From Clavulina sp. PMI_390 (taxonomy: Eukaryota; Basidiomycota; Agaricomycetes; Cantharellales; Hydnaceae), in contig WIDE01000304.1 of assembly GCA_015039315.1 (NCBI GenBank), positions 1 to 11,672 of the forward strand: DNA of 11,672 bases. The letters are read 5' to 3'. The notes under the pieces were generated by a model. The model was given only the letters and a program-made list of their open reading frames with translations, ran no database searches and was not told the DNA's origin. Position numbers and translations under genes: made by a program. Positions 1 through 6,753 of the stretch are shown in pieces. Numbering within the stretch: position 1 is the stretch's first letter; every line of letters starts with the position of its first letter.

Positions 1-920
1 CATCATTCTTCCCCGCCGCCGCGACGCATCTGAGCCAACTCGGAGTGCATTTCATGATTGGCGCCGAGGACGATAGCGAGTGGGCGTGGGAGCACGATGG
101 CGTGGAGGTGCAGCCGATGAGCGAGTTTGGTGGTGACGACGTGCTTGTGAATATCGGCCTGCTCGATCGGCCTGATTTTATGCGGGAGATTGCGAGGAGC
201 GTGGCGCTGTTGGGTGTAGGGAGGCCTGCGATCTCGCCAACGCCGTATCAGGCACTGTGTCTTGGGGTGCCATTCATCAATCCCATCATGGATGTAAGTC
301 GTCCAGCTCACTCTTCTCCGTGCCCATATAGTCCATTTTCTGTTTTCTGATTATCGATCACATCATCTCTCATATCGAATCATGCCCGAACTTGTGGCCT
401 GCGCAACTCGGTGTTTCTTCTAGTGGGATGTCGACTTCCTAGATGATCGTGGCAGCTGGGAGACCCAGCACAACGGGCTCAAATTTCTCGGCCCACCGTT
501 CGTTTACAACGTCCGCAAAAATGACGAGGCAGGCTTCCTGGATGCGATCGCTCGTGCAGCTGAACATCCCACCTCGCGGTACGTGATTCTTCACCACGGC
601 CCACTATAACCACATCCTCCTTCATGATACTTCCCTTTCTGATGCTGATGATCCTGTTTATAATGCTTTACCCACTATTATTGCCATCTAGGTATATCCC
701 ACCAGGCAGGTCTCTTTTGGAAGTGACTTTGCGCTTGCGAGAACTTTTGCACGCCGATTGGAGACAGGAGGCGGAAGATCTGCTAGGCGAGCGAATCCGT
801 ACAAAAGGAGAAGTGAGTACTCCTTGATAACAAATAGCAGACACAAATTCTTCATGCTGCCATGTTTCGTTGTCTGACACGACTTCTTCTTTGCTTCGTT
901 TGCAGCGATTCACGTTGTAG
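1..920 (+). CDS. GT18 / MGAT5-like glycosyltransferase, C-terminal part (5'-partial, spliced)
   Basis: Coding exons are 3-293 (open at the window start), 424-578, 692-812 and 906-920, with the TAG stop at 918-920; this gives 193 visible residues. The exons join in frame (phases 0, 2 and 0) through canonical GT..AG introns. The spliced protein shows a Rossmann-type donor-site stretch, RPAISPTPYQALCLGVPF then INP, at the end of exon 1. Exon 2 encodes a FLGPPFVYNV segment followed by an acidic ND..GFLDAI helix, and exon 3 reads RYIPPGRSL then a DW..EAEDLL helix. This order matches the C-terminal half of animal MGAT5 (GPAPLEAI..G..FLNP, then a G.PHVWTV-like strand, then an E..AV helix) and, as I recall it, the fungal GT18 proteins. 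Family members transfer GlcNAc in the Golgi; whether the fungal protein has that exact activity is inference. The N-terminal signal anchor lies outside the window. An alternative end without the last intron would stop at 825-827. Confidence 0.68.
294..423 (+). other. intron 1 of the GT18-like gene
   Basis: The 130-nt intron has donor GTAAGT right after a complete Asp codon and acceptor TTCTTCTAG. Removing it joins ..INPIMD to WDVDFLDDR in phase 0. Without removal the frame would run into unrelated residues and stop at 348-350. No strong CTNAC branch site is visible near the 3' end. Confidence 0.72.
579..691 (+). other. intron 2 of the GT18-like gene
   Basis: The 113-nt intron has donor GTACGT and acceptor CCATCTAG. 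It splits an Arg codon (CG|G, phase 2) and restores the frame into exon 3 (RYIPPGRSL). CTGAT-type branch-site candidates lie around 640-652. The ATG-led ORF that starts inside it (624) is therefore only an intron-exon read-through. Confidence 0.72.
813..905 (+). other. intron 3 of the GT18-like gene
   Basis: The 93-nt intron has donor GTGAGT and a pyrimidine-rich acceptor ending TTTGCAG. A good CTGAC branch site sits at 874-878, 27 nt before the acceptor. It is phase 0 and leads to a last coding exon of only four codons plus TAG. If it is not spliced, the protein ends five codons later at TGA 825-827. Confidence 0.6.
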
Positions 921-977
921 AGCTGGACCATGAACATATTGTGGTGTTATCTGCGGTCCATTTCATCCTAGGGTTTT

Positions 978-1472
978 ATGAAATTATCTATCGTGCCTTA
1001 CGGGGACAATGCTACGATTGACAACGGCCAGGTCGGTGTGAATAAGCTGAGGCTGAGGCTGAGTCCTCGTGATGCTCAAATGGCCAGTATACGAAGGAAG
1101 AAGCAACTTGAGCACGTCGTTGAGTGGCTTGCCATCCAAAAAGCACACTCATTCCAATACGACCTCACTGGGTTTTTGCATTTTGGTGCAAGCATGAGAG
1201 CGTTGCATGCTCTCCCTTGGTTGTCATTTGGCACCTCAACATGCTTCATGATGTGCAGAAGGGTTGCAGCGACTACCGAGGGCGTAGTACCGAAACAAGT
1301 AGAAAGATGTATACGAGGTGGTCCTAGAGAGATGCTCCAAATCTATAGGCCAGATAGTGATTGGAGCTTCACGTTGGAATATGGAGGGCTGAGAATGGAC
1401 AACCAGTTACTGGCAAGATCGATAGAGGACGCCAAATTTAGATTAAATCAAACCCATATACGACTCAAATAG
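978..1472 (+). CDS. hypothetical ORF, 164 codons, doubtful
   Basis: An ATG-to-TAG open frame begins 58 nt after the glycosyltransferase stop. I do not recognise the product. It is basic, with no obvious membrane segment, signal peptide or known motif, and its third codon positions show no clear bias. A frame of this length is not very unlikely by chance in a window of this size, and the position close downstream of another gene suggests it may lie in a 3' UTR or spacer. It contains three tandem GCTGAG units (1046-1063), which encode a Leu-Arg repeat. A real small secreted or nuclear protein is possible but unsupported. Confidence 0.18.
   Translation: MKLSIVPYGDNATIDNGQVGVNKLRLRLSPRDAQMASIRRKKQLEHVVEWLAIQKAHSFQYDLTGFLHFGASMRALHALPWLSFGTSTCFMMCRRVAATTEGVVPKQVERCIRGGPREMLQIYRPDSDWSFTLEYGGLRMDNQLLARSIEDAKFRLNQTHIRLK
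1046..1063. repeat. GCTGAG hexamer, three tandem copies
   Basis: Three perfect tandem copies of GCTGAG fill 18 bp. This is a short in-frame-length microrepeat inside the doubtful ORF at 978-1472, and no function is implied. Confidence 0.8.
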
Positions 1473-1792
1473 ACTGAAATGATTCCTGCCGAGAGAATTT
1501 TCCGTCATCGTCATTGTTGAGAGTTGCACACGTGTTCGGCCGTTGAGGCTCGAGCGACACACCGGCTAGCACGTTCATCCACGACACCTAACAACTCTCC
1601 CTCTACTGGCATTCAACCTGCGATCTAGCTGAAGCCGTCTCGCTCGCTAATACTCTCCGACCCTCGCAATTACACCAGTGTCTCATTTTGTCAAGCTGTT
1701 CCCCTAACTTCCACGCATCTCGCACAACTCCTCTCTCGTTTTCTGGTATATATTATTCCCAGTCTGTCTAACGTTTGATGTGTCTACTTTAG
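1473..1792. other. non-coding spacer, CT-rich toward its end
   Basis: No gene was found. The DNA becomes pyrimidine-rich from about 1675 onward, with runs such as CAACTCCTCTCTCG and a GGTATATATTATTC stretch near 1745-1757. That is the kind of composition seen around fungal promoters or in introns. It ends with an acceptor-like TCTACTTTAG (1783-1792). Confidence 0.4.
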
Positions 1793-2640
1793 TCCTTTCC
1801 CGATGACCTAGCCCTATCTTTCATTCAGCAGATCTTTTTCATCAATAACTATCATCCCGGAGCCGGAGTATCGAGGCCCGCCTACCATGCTTGGAACGTC
1901 AAACCTCTTCTTTCTAACGTCCTAGGGTTTGCGTGGCATGACTGTGTGGATGACCTCTTGTCGACTCATGCAGCAACAACTAAATAGCTGGATGCGCACT
2001 TTTCTGCAAAAGTTGGGAGAATCACTCATTGACATTACGTATCGCCGCCGTCTGTTAGCTCCGCCATGCCAGTGAGAGGGCTCACTTCCGAATTGCGGAA
2101 ACGAATGGGCATGGCGTATTGGGTACATTCTACATCAGTGGTACTGGTCTCACGCTCAGCTCGATTGATTCAATGTTGCGGCACTTCGACTGTTCGATGG
2201 CCCTTGAGGTACGTGGCCATCGATTATGATGTGCTACCCACGTAAAGGTTTCCACCCGGATGCTTATCCCCCGTTCATCTATCTAGATATATGATTTACT
2301 GTTTTATGAGTACCGCTGGCGCAAAGAGCGCCGCCAATGCGTATATCTTTTTTGCCACAATCTCAACTTTATCTGAAGAACAAATCAAAAACCAGTGTGT
2401 GGCTTGCTTAATGACGCCTTCCATGCTCAACTGGCGCTTCCCATCTCCTTCGACACGCTCCCCGAATCCGCAGCCTCGCGACTTGGCGCATCCAGCACCT
2501 TGGTCCGTGAGGGCCGCTGGATTCCTCTTATATGAGAGCTTCTCAGGGGAGGAGTCCGCTGGAGCTGAGATGAGCTCACCAACTCAACCCTCGAAAGACA
2601 CGGCTAGGAGCGTGGTATCTCGACCCGCCTCATGGTGACC
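1793..2640 (+). pseudogene. possible exon remnants of an unidentified gene
   Basis: Several open segments are edged by splice-like signals. Segment A (1793-1987) has 64 open codons directly after the acceptor-like TTTAG, including a FFINNYHPG and a WHDCVDDLL stretch. Segment B (2059-2208) is exactly 50 codons between TCTGTTAG and a GTACGT donor, with GVLGTFYISGTGLTL. Segment C starts at 2311 (YRWRKERRQC), and a 55-nt GTATAT..CCAG candidate intron (2341-2395) follows it. After that, 2407-2526 reads ..FHAQLALPISFDTLPE in one frame, while 2396-2638 is open in another. I recognise no family. The pieces could be a real intron-rich gene, a decayed gene, or chance, and no single splice model satisfies them all. 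Confidence 0.2.
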
Positions 2641-2874
2641 TTGAAGTTTTTGCGCTGAATGCTAGCTGGTCACCCATGGATGGATCAGTAGTTTACATAT
2701 TCTCTACCATTATCTTTTGTCACACTGATCTCTGGTTCCAACTGGTTGAGCTCACCAGCCGACCTTCTTCCCAGCCCAATCGCATTCGTGATATTCATAA
2801 ATGGACTGATTGATCTTCGGCGACCGCTATACCATTGCATACTCCATTAAACTTTCAATGTGAACGCCGATGGG
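2641..2874. other. spacer before the TIR element
   Basis: No coding or RNA feature is visible. It contains the 9-mer ATACCATTG at 2829-2837, similar to the target-site duplication a few tens of bases downstream, but nothing more. Confidence 0.4.
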
Positions 2875-2882
2875 ACCATTGT
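2875..2882. repeat. left 8-bp target-site duplication
   Basis: The sequence accattgt here is repeated exactly at 3840-3847, directly outside the two inverted repeats. It marks the insertion site of the 957-bp element. Because ATGG and CCAT are partly symmetrical, the boundary could also be read as a 6-bp TSD with a TIR one base longer; 8 bp is the longest exact duplication. Confidence 0.88.
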
Positions 2883-3150
2883 ATGGCGCATCTGGTGTTG
2901 CATAAGTCAGTGTCGTAAAATCTCTCTGACTTGTCAAATTTCTCTCTCTGTGCACAATCTATCTCTCTATTTTACAATATCTCTCGCTGGTGTACATAGT
3001 GTGTTCTGCCCAAAATAAAAAAAGTTTCTCTCTCATCCCGTTGATTGTAGTACCGGCCCCGTTGCTAAAATCGCCGCCGCCGGTTTCTCACGGTCCCAGG
3101 TTGCTCATTGGCGTCTCGTCACCGTCTTCAGGGTCTACTAGGGAAATCAA
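2883..3150 (+). repeat. left terminal inverted repeat (268 bp)
   Basis: It pairs along its full length with 3572-3839 without any gap. I counted 11 mismatches, all transitions (about 96% identity). It carries ATCTCTCT-type units at about 2920, 2940, 2961 and 2979, an A-rich run with TTTCTCTCTC near 3010-3034, and a GC-rich CGCCGCCGCC stretch near 3071-3082. The match stops abruptly at gggaaatcaa. Confidence 0.93.
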
Positions 3151-3571
3151 GCCTAAAGTTCTACCCCCGGGTATCTGGACACACTAGACCTACTGGTCTT
3201 TATTTGGACAAGGCACTAATATTTTCCGTTATTGACAGTCCTTTGGATTGCTACCGAGTGATCATGCTTTTGTCTCCGTTACTACCATCTCCTCTTGGTC
3301 TGGGGTTCCCCTCCTTGTCTTCCTACTCATATTTCTGCAATTAAGATGGTGAGTTCTATAATTTCTGCACACTCTGGAGCAGTCTCTGCAAAAAGCTGAC
3401 CGTTTTTGTGGTCACCCCATACCAAACTTAGAATAAATTATCTGCTAGCACCCACCCCTTCCCTGCCCTTCTTATTCGAAGATAGTCATATAATATGTGA
3501 TAACTCAGTGTTCTTGTACTGCTTTACATGTATATACAGTGCTATTAGTTACTTTTGGAATGAATATGGTT
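3151..3571. other. unique core of the TIR element
   Basis: This 421-bp stretch between the inverted repeats has no counterpart elsewhere in the window and no convincing coding frame; open runs here are short and cross into the arms. It is AT- and pyrimidine-rich. It is probably filler or a leftover of the parent element. Confidence 0.6.
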
Positions 3572-3839
3572 TTGATTTCCCTGGTAGACCCTGAAGACAG
3601 TGACGAGACGCCAATGAGCAACCTGGGACCGTGAGAAACCGGCGGCGGCGATTTTAGCGACGGGGCCGGTACTACAATCAACGGGATGAGAGAGAAACTT
3701 TTTTTATTTTGGGCAGAACACACTATGTATACCAGCGAGAGATATTGTAAAATAGAGAGATAGATTGCGCACAGAGAGAGAGGTTTGACAAGTTAGAGAG
3801 ATTTTGCAACACTGACTTGTGCAACACCAGATGCGCCAT
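3572..3839 (-). repeat. right terminal inverted repeat (268 bp)
   Basis: This is the reverse complement of the left arm. Apparent proteins in both arms (VCSAQNKKSFSLIPLIVV on opposite strands) are the same sequence read from the two arms and are not genes. Confidence 0.93.
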
Positions 3840-3847
3840 ACCATTGT
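3840..3847. repeat. right 8-bp target-site duplication
   Basis: This exact copy of accattgt lies immediately after the right arm's terminal CGCCAT and pairs with 2875-2882. Confidence 0.88.
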
Positions 3848-4226
3848 CTATTCTGTCTATACTTGCGACTAAATGCTCGAATAACAATTATCCAGTGAGT
3901 AGTTGTTCCATTACAATATTGCTCTTGCCTGGTTTTCCCAAAGTTGTGTTTTGCATACGACCGTATCTGCGGATAGTGTGAGAGTGCGAGGTAGAAGACT
4001 TCTAAGCGCGCCGATGTGATAAAGAAGGTGAGCTGGATACTCCCAATTTATTCCTGCTCCGGGCGTCAAATGTGGGATCTTGGCCTCAAACTTTGACCTG
4101 CAGTATTATACTCAGTCGCACATTGCCTGGATTCTGTTGAATATGCATATCTCCACCTCCAGCTTCTTAGGATCTACGCCCCTCTCTAAAGCATAGACAT
4201 CTTTCCAGTAAGATGGTCCTTTAGCC
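3848..4226. other. spacer, no gene seen
   Basis: All six frames are broken by stops at short intervals and no RNA gene or repeat was recognised. A few GTGAGT-like donors (for example near 3895) have no supporting coding frame. Confidence 0.4.
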
Positions 4227-4460
4227 TCACACCTCATGGTCTACCGGCTCATGCTCAATCTGCCCCCTAAACTGCTGGAAGCATTTGTGCATTCCCCTAC
4301 AGAAGTACGTCCTAGAAAGCGTACAAGTATCTCTGGCATTGAGACAGTATGAAAGGACGCAGAGGGATGGACCCGATGGCGTCCTAAAGGGGAAGTCAAA
4401 GATCCATGTTGCGATGCGTCTTGATGCTCCGTCCGGGTTTTCCCAATCGCCATTCAGCAT
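4227..4460 (-). CDS. hypothetical ORF, 77 codons, weak
   Basis: A minus-strand ATG frame ends at TGA 4227-4229. The product is Cys- and Arg-rich toward its C-terminus and begins MLNGDWENPDG; I recognise no family. An overlapping 70-codon frame on the same strand (4241-4453) and a plus-strand run ending in a GTACGT-like site compete with it. It may be an exon of a spliced minus-strand gene, or chance. Confidence 0.18.
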   Translation of the reverse strand: MLNGDWENPDGASRRIATWIFDFPFRTPSGPSLCVLSYCLNARDTCTLSRTYFCRGMHKCFQQFRGQIEHEPVDHEV

Positions 4461-4650
4461 CTGAATCTATTGATTAGCTTGCATTGTTCTTTTATTGGTC
4501 GGAGTCTTTTCTCAGCGCCGTGTGTACCATTGTATGGCACCGATCGCACCGCTTCGCCATTTTGTAACTACTTGAACAATAATCCCTTGGTTAAACATCC
4601 ACTCAGACCTCTATTTCTATCTACAACCTCCTTACAGTAAGATTCGAAAG
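4461..4650. other. short AT-rich spacer
   Basis: No gene is visible. It contains a 13-base match (4526-4538) to the left junction of the TIR element and a CT-rich leader-like stretch just before the small ORF at 4651. Confidence 0.4.
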
Positions 4651-4827
4651 ATGACAAGCCCTACATCGGGATACTTTGAGATTCAGGGCACGTTCTCTTT
4701 TCATCATCAGATTTTCAAATACACCCATCTCACATGTGATGATCAGATGCCAAATGTCATGGACCCGGTCTCAACCAGTCTCGATCTTATCATCTCCGCA
4801 TCAAATGGGCGGGGAAAGATGACTTGA
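4651..4827 (+). CDS. small hypothetical ORF, 58 codons
   Basis: ATG follows AAAG (A at -3, a fair fungal start context) and a CT-rich leader; the frame ends at TGA 4825-4827. The product starts MTSPTSGYFEIQGTFSF and continues with KYTHLTCDDQ and SLDLIISASNG. The alternating hydrophobic pattern resembles beta strands of a small cytosolic protein or the first exon of a longer one. I recognise no family, and no good donor site extends it convincingly. Confidence 0.25.
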   Translation: MTSPTSGYFEIQGTFSFHHQIFKYTHLTCDDQMPNVMDPVSTSLDLIISASNGRGKMT

Positions 4828-5012
4828 ACCAAAGCAAAGTCACTACGTCTACTAAAAAGCCTCTGATCAGTAACACTAAGAAGATGTGCAACTGGGGTAG
4901 TCCCTCGGGTGGCAAACGGTTTGTTTCAAGGGGGGATGGAAAAAATAATTATGGAACAGGGGCCGAAAAAATTTTTAAGAGGCTCTTCGACCCCCCCTCC
5001 CCCTCAATTAGG

Positions 5013-5026
5013 CACGTGGTCACGTG
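5013..5026. promoter_or_regulatory. two adjacent CACGTG boxes
   Basis: CACGTG at 5013-5018 and again at 5021-5026 are separated by two bases. Each is a palindromic E-box, the site used by fungal bHLH factors such as Cbf1/Pho4-type proteins. The close pairing is suggestive. The gene it would serve is unclear. Confidence 0.35.
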
Positions 5027-5062
5027 AATTTATCCCAAATAAGGCAATAATGGGACGTGAGA

Positions 5063-5242
5063 ATTGGTCCATGTGCGAACCATTGCCCGAAATGGACGAG
5101 AAAGTCGCACGCCTGGGGCAGTGTCGGTTTTGGGCCATGCAACACAGGCAGTCCAATTGCTTACTGGCGGACCAATCAAGGGCTTTATTATATCTTTTAC
5201 AACCGTGTTTCTCTTGCTTTAGCTTCTCTCTCGTTATTCATA
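5063..5242 (+). promoter_or_regulatory. CCAAT / TATA / CT-rich promoter-like block
   Basis: An inverted CCAAT lies at 5063-5067 and direct CCAAT boxes at 5153-5157 and 5172-5176. A TATA-like TTTATTATATCTTTTA (5184-5199) and a pyrimidine-rich stretch (5206-5234) come next, then ATG at 5243. The spacing is that of a fungal pol II promoter. The ATG opens only a 30-codon frame (to 5335). The block may instead drive the LINE or an upstream-ORF-bearing transcript. Confidence 0.4.
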
Positions 5243-5335
5243 ATGCAAAAATATCATCTACGGCATAATACAACCACAGGGAAGGTGGGAGGAATTTGGA
5301 CGAACCACCACGTCCAAAAGTCTACAGCGCCCTAA
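5243..5335 (+). CDS. 30-codon ORF after the promoter-like block
   Basis: This is the first ATG after the TATA/CT-rich block and it ends at TAA. The product (MQKYHLRHNTT..) has no recognisable feature. If the block is a true promoter, this would be an upstream ORF in a leader or a first exon. Confidence 0.15.
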   Translation: MQKYHLRHNTTTGKVGGIWTNHHVQKSTAP

Positions 5336-5501
5336 CCCGTAGTAAACAGCCTAACCAAGGCTGGGTCGAACCCGACCAACCCACCCTCTCAAGAGAGAGT
5401 GCGGCCTCACCACACTGAGGGCTACAACGCTGAATGTGCTACGACACTGGACTAGATCTGTAATAACCTACTCAGATAGAACCTGCCCCAAGCAGAACAG
5501 T

Positions 5502-6480
5502 ATGGCATACTCGCGTGAAGAAGCGTAGGATCGTCTGCAAGCCCTAAACGGAACCTACTGTCCAGCAGCTGCGATATGCGCCGCACGCGCCGCATGCAAC
5601 GTCGCTAGGCTCCCCTCGCGCCCACGGCCCCGACCTGGAATGCCTACGGCTGGGGACGTCTGTTAAGAATAGACCACGTTAGAGCTATAACAGCGGCCCA
5701 CCTAAGCACCCCCGCCTTCTTGACGTTGGCCTTGAATATCCAGAGGCAGCACCCAACGTCTAGCTCCCGACCACCCGCATAAGTACTGACCCCATCCATG
5801 TCGGCTAACAGCCTCCTTTGGCGCCGCGATCTCCAAGCTTATGCTCATGCCTGTTCCCTTGTGGCCGCCTCTATCAGCGTCACCGACGCTGGCATTCCTG
5901 ACTCGACCCATCCCCATTTCCTTATTAGGAAGTGTGCTGAACCCCTGTAACGAGGGTCATCGCCTCGTATGAAAGATCGGCGGAGATAAAGCTATTGTTC
6001 TCGCCTTCTCTTTTGTCGGCTCGGGTCAATCCTCCCTTTTGCTTATAAACCAGGCCCAAGGCTCCGACAATGCCCGAGGCGGAAATCGAGGCTGTGGCAC
6101 CAGTGGGGGCGTTGATGGTCACGGTTGTGACCATGGAACGGGCCGTGGCCGAAGCGCACAGTGATTAAAGACACCAATCTTGTAATCTCTTCCCACTTGA
6201 AGCCGGAGAAATATCACTCCAAGCTTGTACAATACTGTACTCTAAATCCTTGCCAATTCAGTCTGCAGCTACGCTATATTGACTGCGGGTTACTGTCACC
6301 GTGGTGCACAATTTGGGCAGGAGAAAATAACTAAGATTGAGCTCGAGATATCTGAAGCCAACCGTAAGCGTAGCAAATATGTTCCTTATCCGCGCTCGTT
6401 TAGCCTGTATGGCCGAAAGACCATGCAAACTGAACGAAGCGTGGAGAGGGGACTATTCCGCCAGCGGGAAGAGTAATCTA
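5502..6480 (+). pseudogene. possible degenerate LINE ORF1 or 5' leader
   Basis: This GC-rich stretch precedes the LINE ORF2 where an ORF1 (RNA-binding gag-like protein) would be expected. From ATG 5502 a protein-like frame starts MAYSREEA, meets TAG at 5526 and continues ..DRLQALNGTYC to TAA 5664; further stops follow. A second frame is nearly open from 5609 to 5947 with one TAA at 5780 (WNAYGWGRLLRIDHV..). A third is Gly/Arg-rich around 6050-6165, and a last open run ends at 6476. Such hopping would fit an ORF1 with several nonsense and frameshift changes. No CCHC knuckle is readable and no family match is certain. Minus-strand runs at 5702-5917 and 5925-6134 are equally long, so plain GC-rich leader is a real alternative. 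Confidence 0.27.
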
Positions 6481-6753
6481 TCAGGAGTAGATGAAATTGG
6501 ACAGACCGCTGACGGAAGATCCCTCCTAGGGCCCAAATTTACTGCACGAACAGGAAAGCCATAGGAGGCGTCGATGCGCGCCAGCCAGGGATGGGTCAAC
6601 GAGGCCCTGAGGCTGCGCCAGAGACATGGAGCAGGCCTATTAACGGGACGGCGTATCGAAAGGGTATCGTGTGCCACTTCCAGCCCGTAAGGGATCACTC
6701 GACGGCACCTGGGCTCCTGACCCTCGTGTTGAGTCAGTTGACAGTCGGGCCCC
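6481..6753. other. short spacer before ORF2
   Basis: In the ORF2 frame this stretch contains stops at 6562, 6688, 6718, 6730 and 6739, so the upstream open run ending at 6564 is not fused to ORF2. Nothing else was recognised. Confidence 0.45.

Larger units (their letters stand above)
2883..3839. mobile_element. non-autonomous DNA transposon with long TIRs
   Basis: The element is 957 bp, begins ATGGCGCATCTGGTGTTGCA and ends with the reverse complement of that sequence. It has 268-bp terminal inverted repeats, a 421-bp unique core and an 8-bp target-site duplication. No frame in it is long enough for a transposase, so it must be mobilised in trans. The 8-bp duplication is known for hAT, Zisupton/KDZ-type and P elements and some MULE relatives. 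The ends lack the hAT CAG.G start, so I leave the superfamily open. With arms this long the transcript or single strand could fold into one large hairpin. The near identity of the arms points to a fairly recent insertion or to arm conversion. Confidence 0.9.

Noticed and set aside
624..827. ATG-led 67-codon ORF beginning in intron 2
   Set aside because: Its first third is intron sequence; the rest is exon 3 of the GT18-like gene in the correct frame.
1196..1214. GAGAGC..GCTCTC hairpin
   Set aside because: A 6-bp stem with a 7-nt loop, no U-tract and no nearby gene end; expected by chance.
2990..3723. Two similar proteins in the TIR element (2990-3187 on +, 3505-3723 on -)
   Set aside because: Both are the same inverted-repeat sequence translated from the two arms, without coding signs beyond that.
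2883..3839. hAT element
   Set aside because: The 8-bp TSD fits, but the ends lack the CAG.G start and the arms are far longer than usual hAT TIRs; superfamily left open.
5359..5376. tRNA B-box-like GGGTCGAACCC, suggesting a tRNA or SINE
   Set aside because: It forms a GGTCG/CGACC hairpin with a 4-nt loop rather than a T-arm with a 7-nt loop, and no A box or cloverleaf fits upstream.
5702..6134. Minus-strand ORFs 5702-5917 and 5925-6134, which look protein-like
   Set aside because: They lie in GC-rich DNA where several frames are open at once, have no recognisable motif, and sit antisense to the possible ORF1; kept only as a caution on the ORF1 call.
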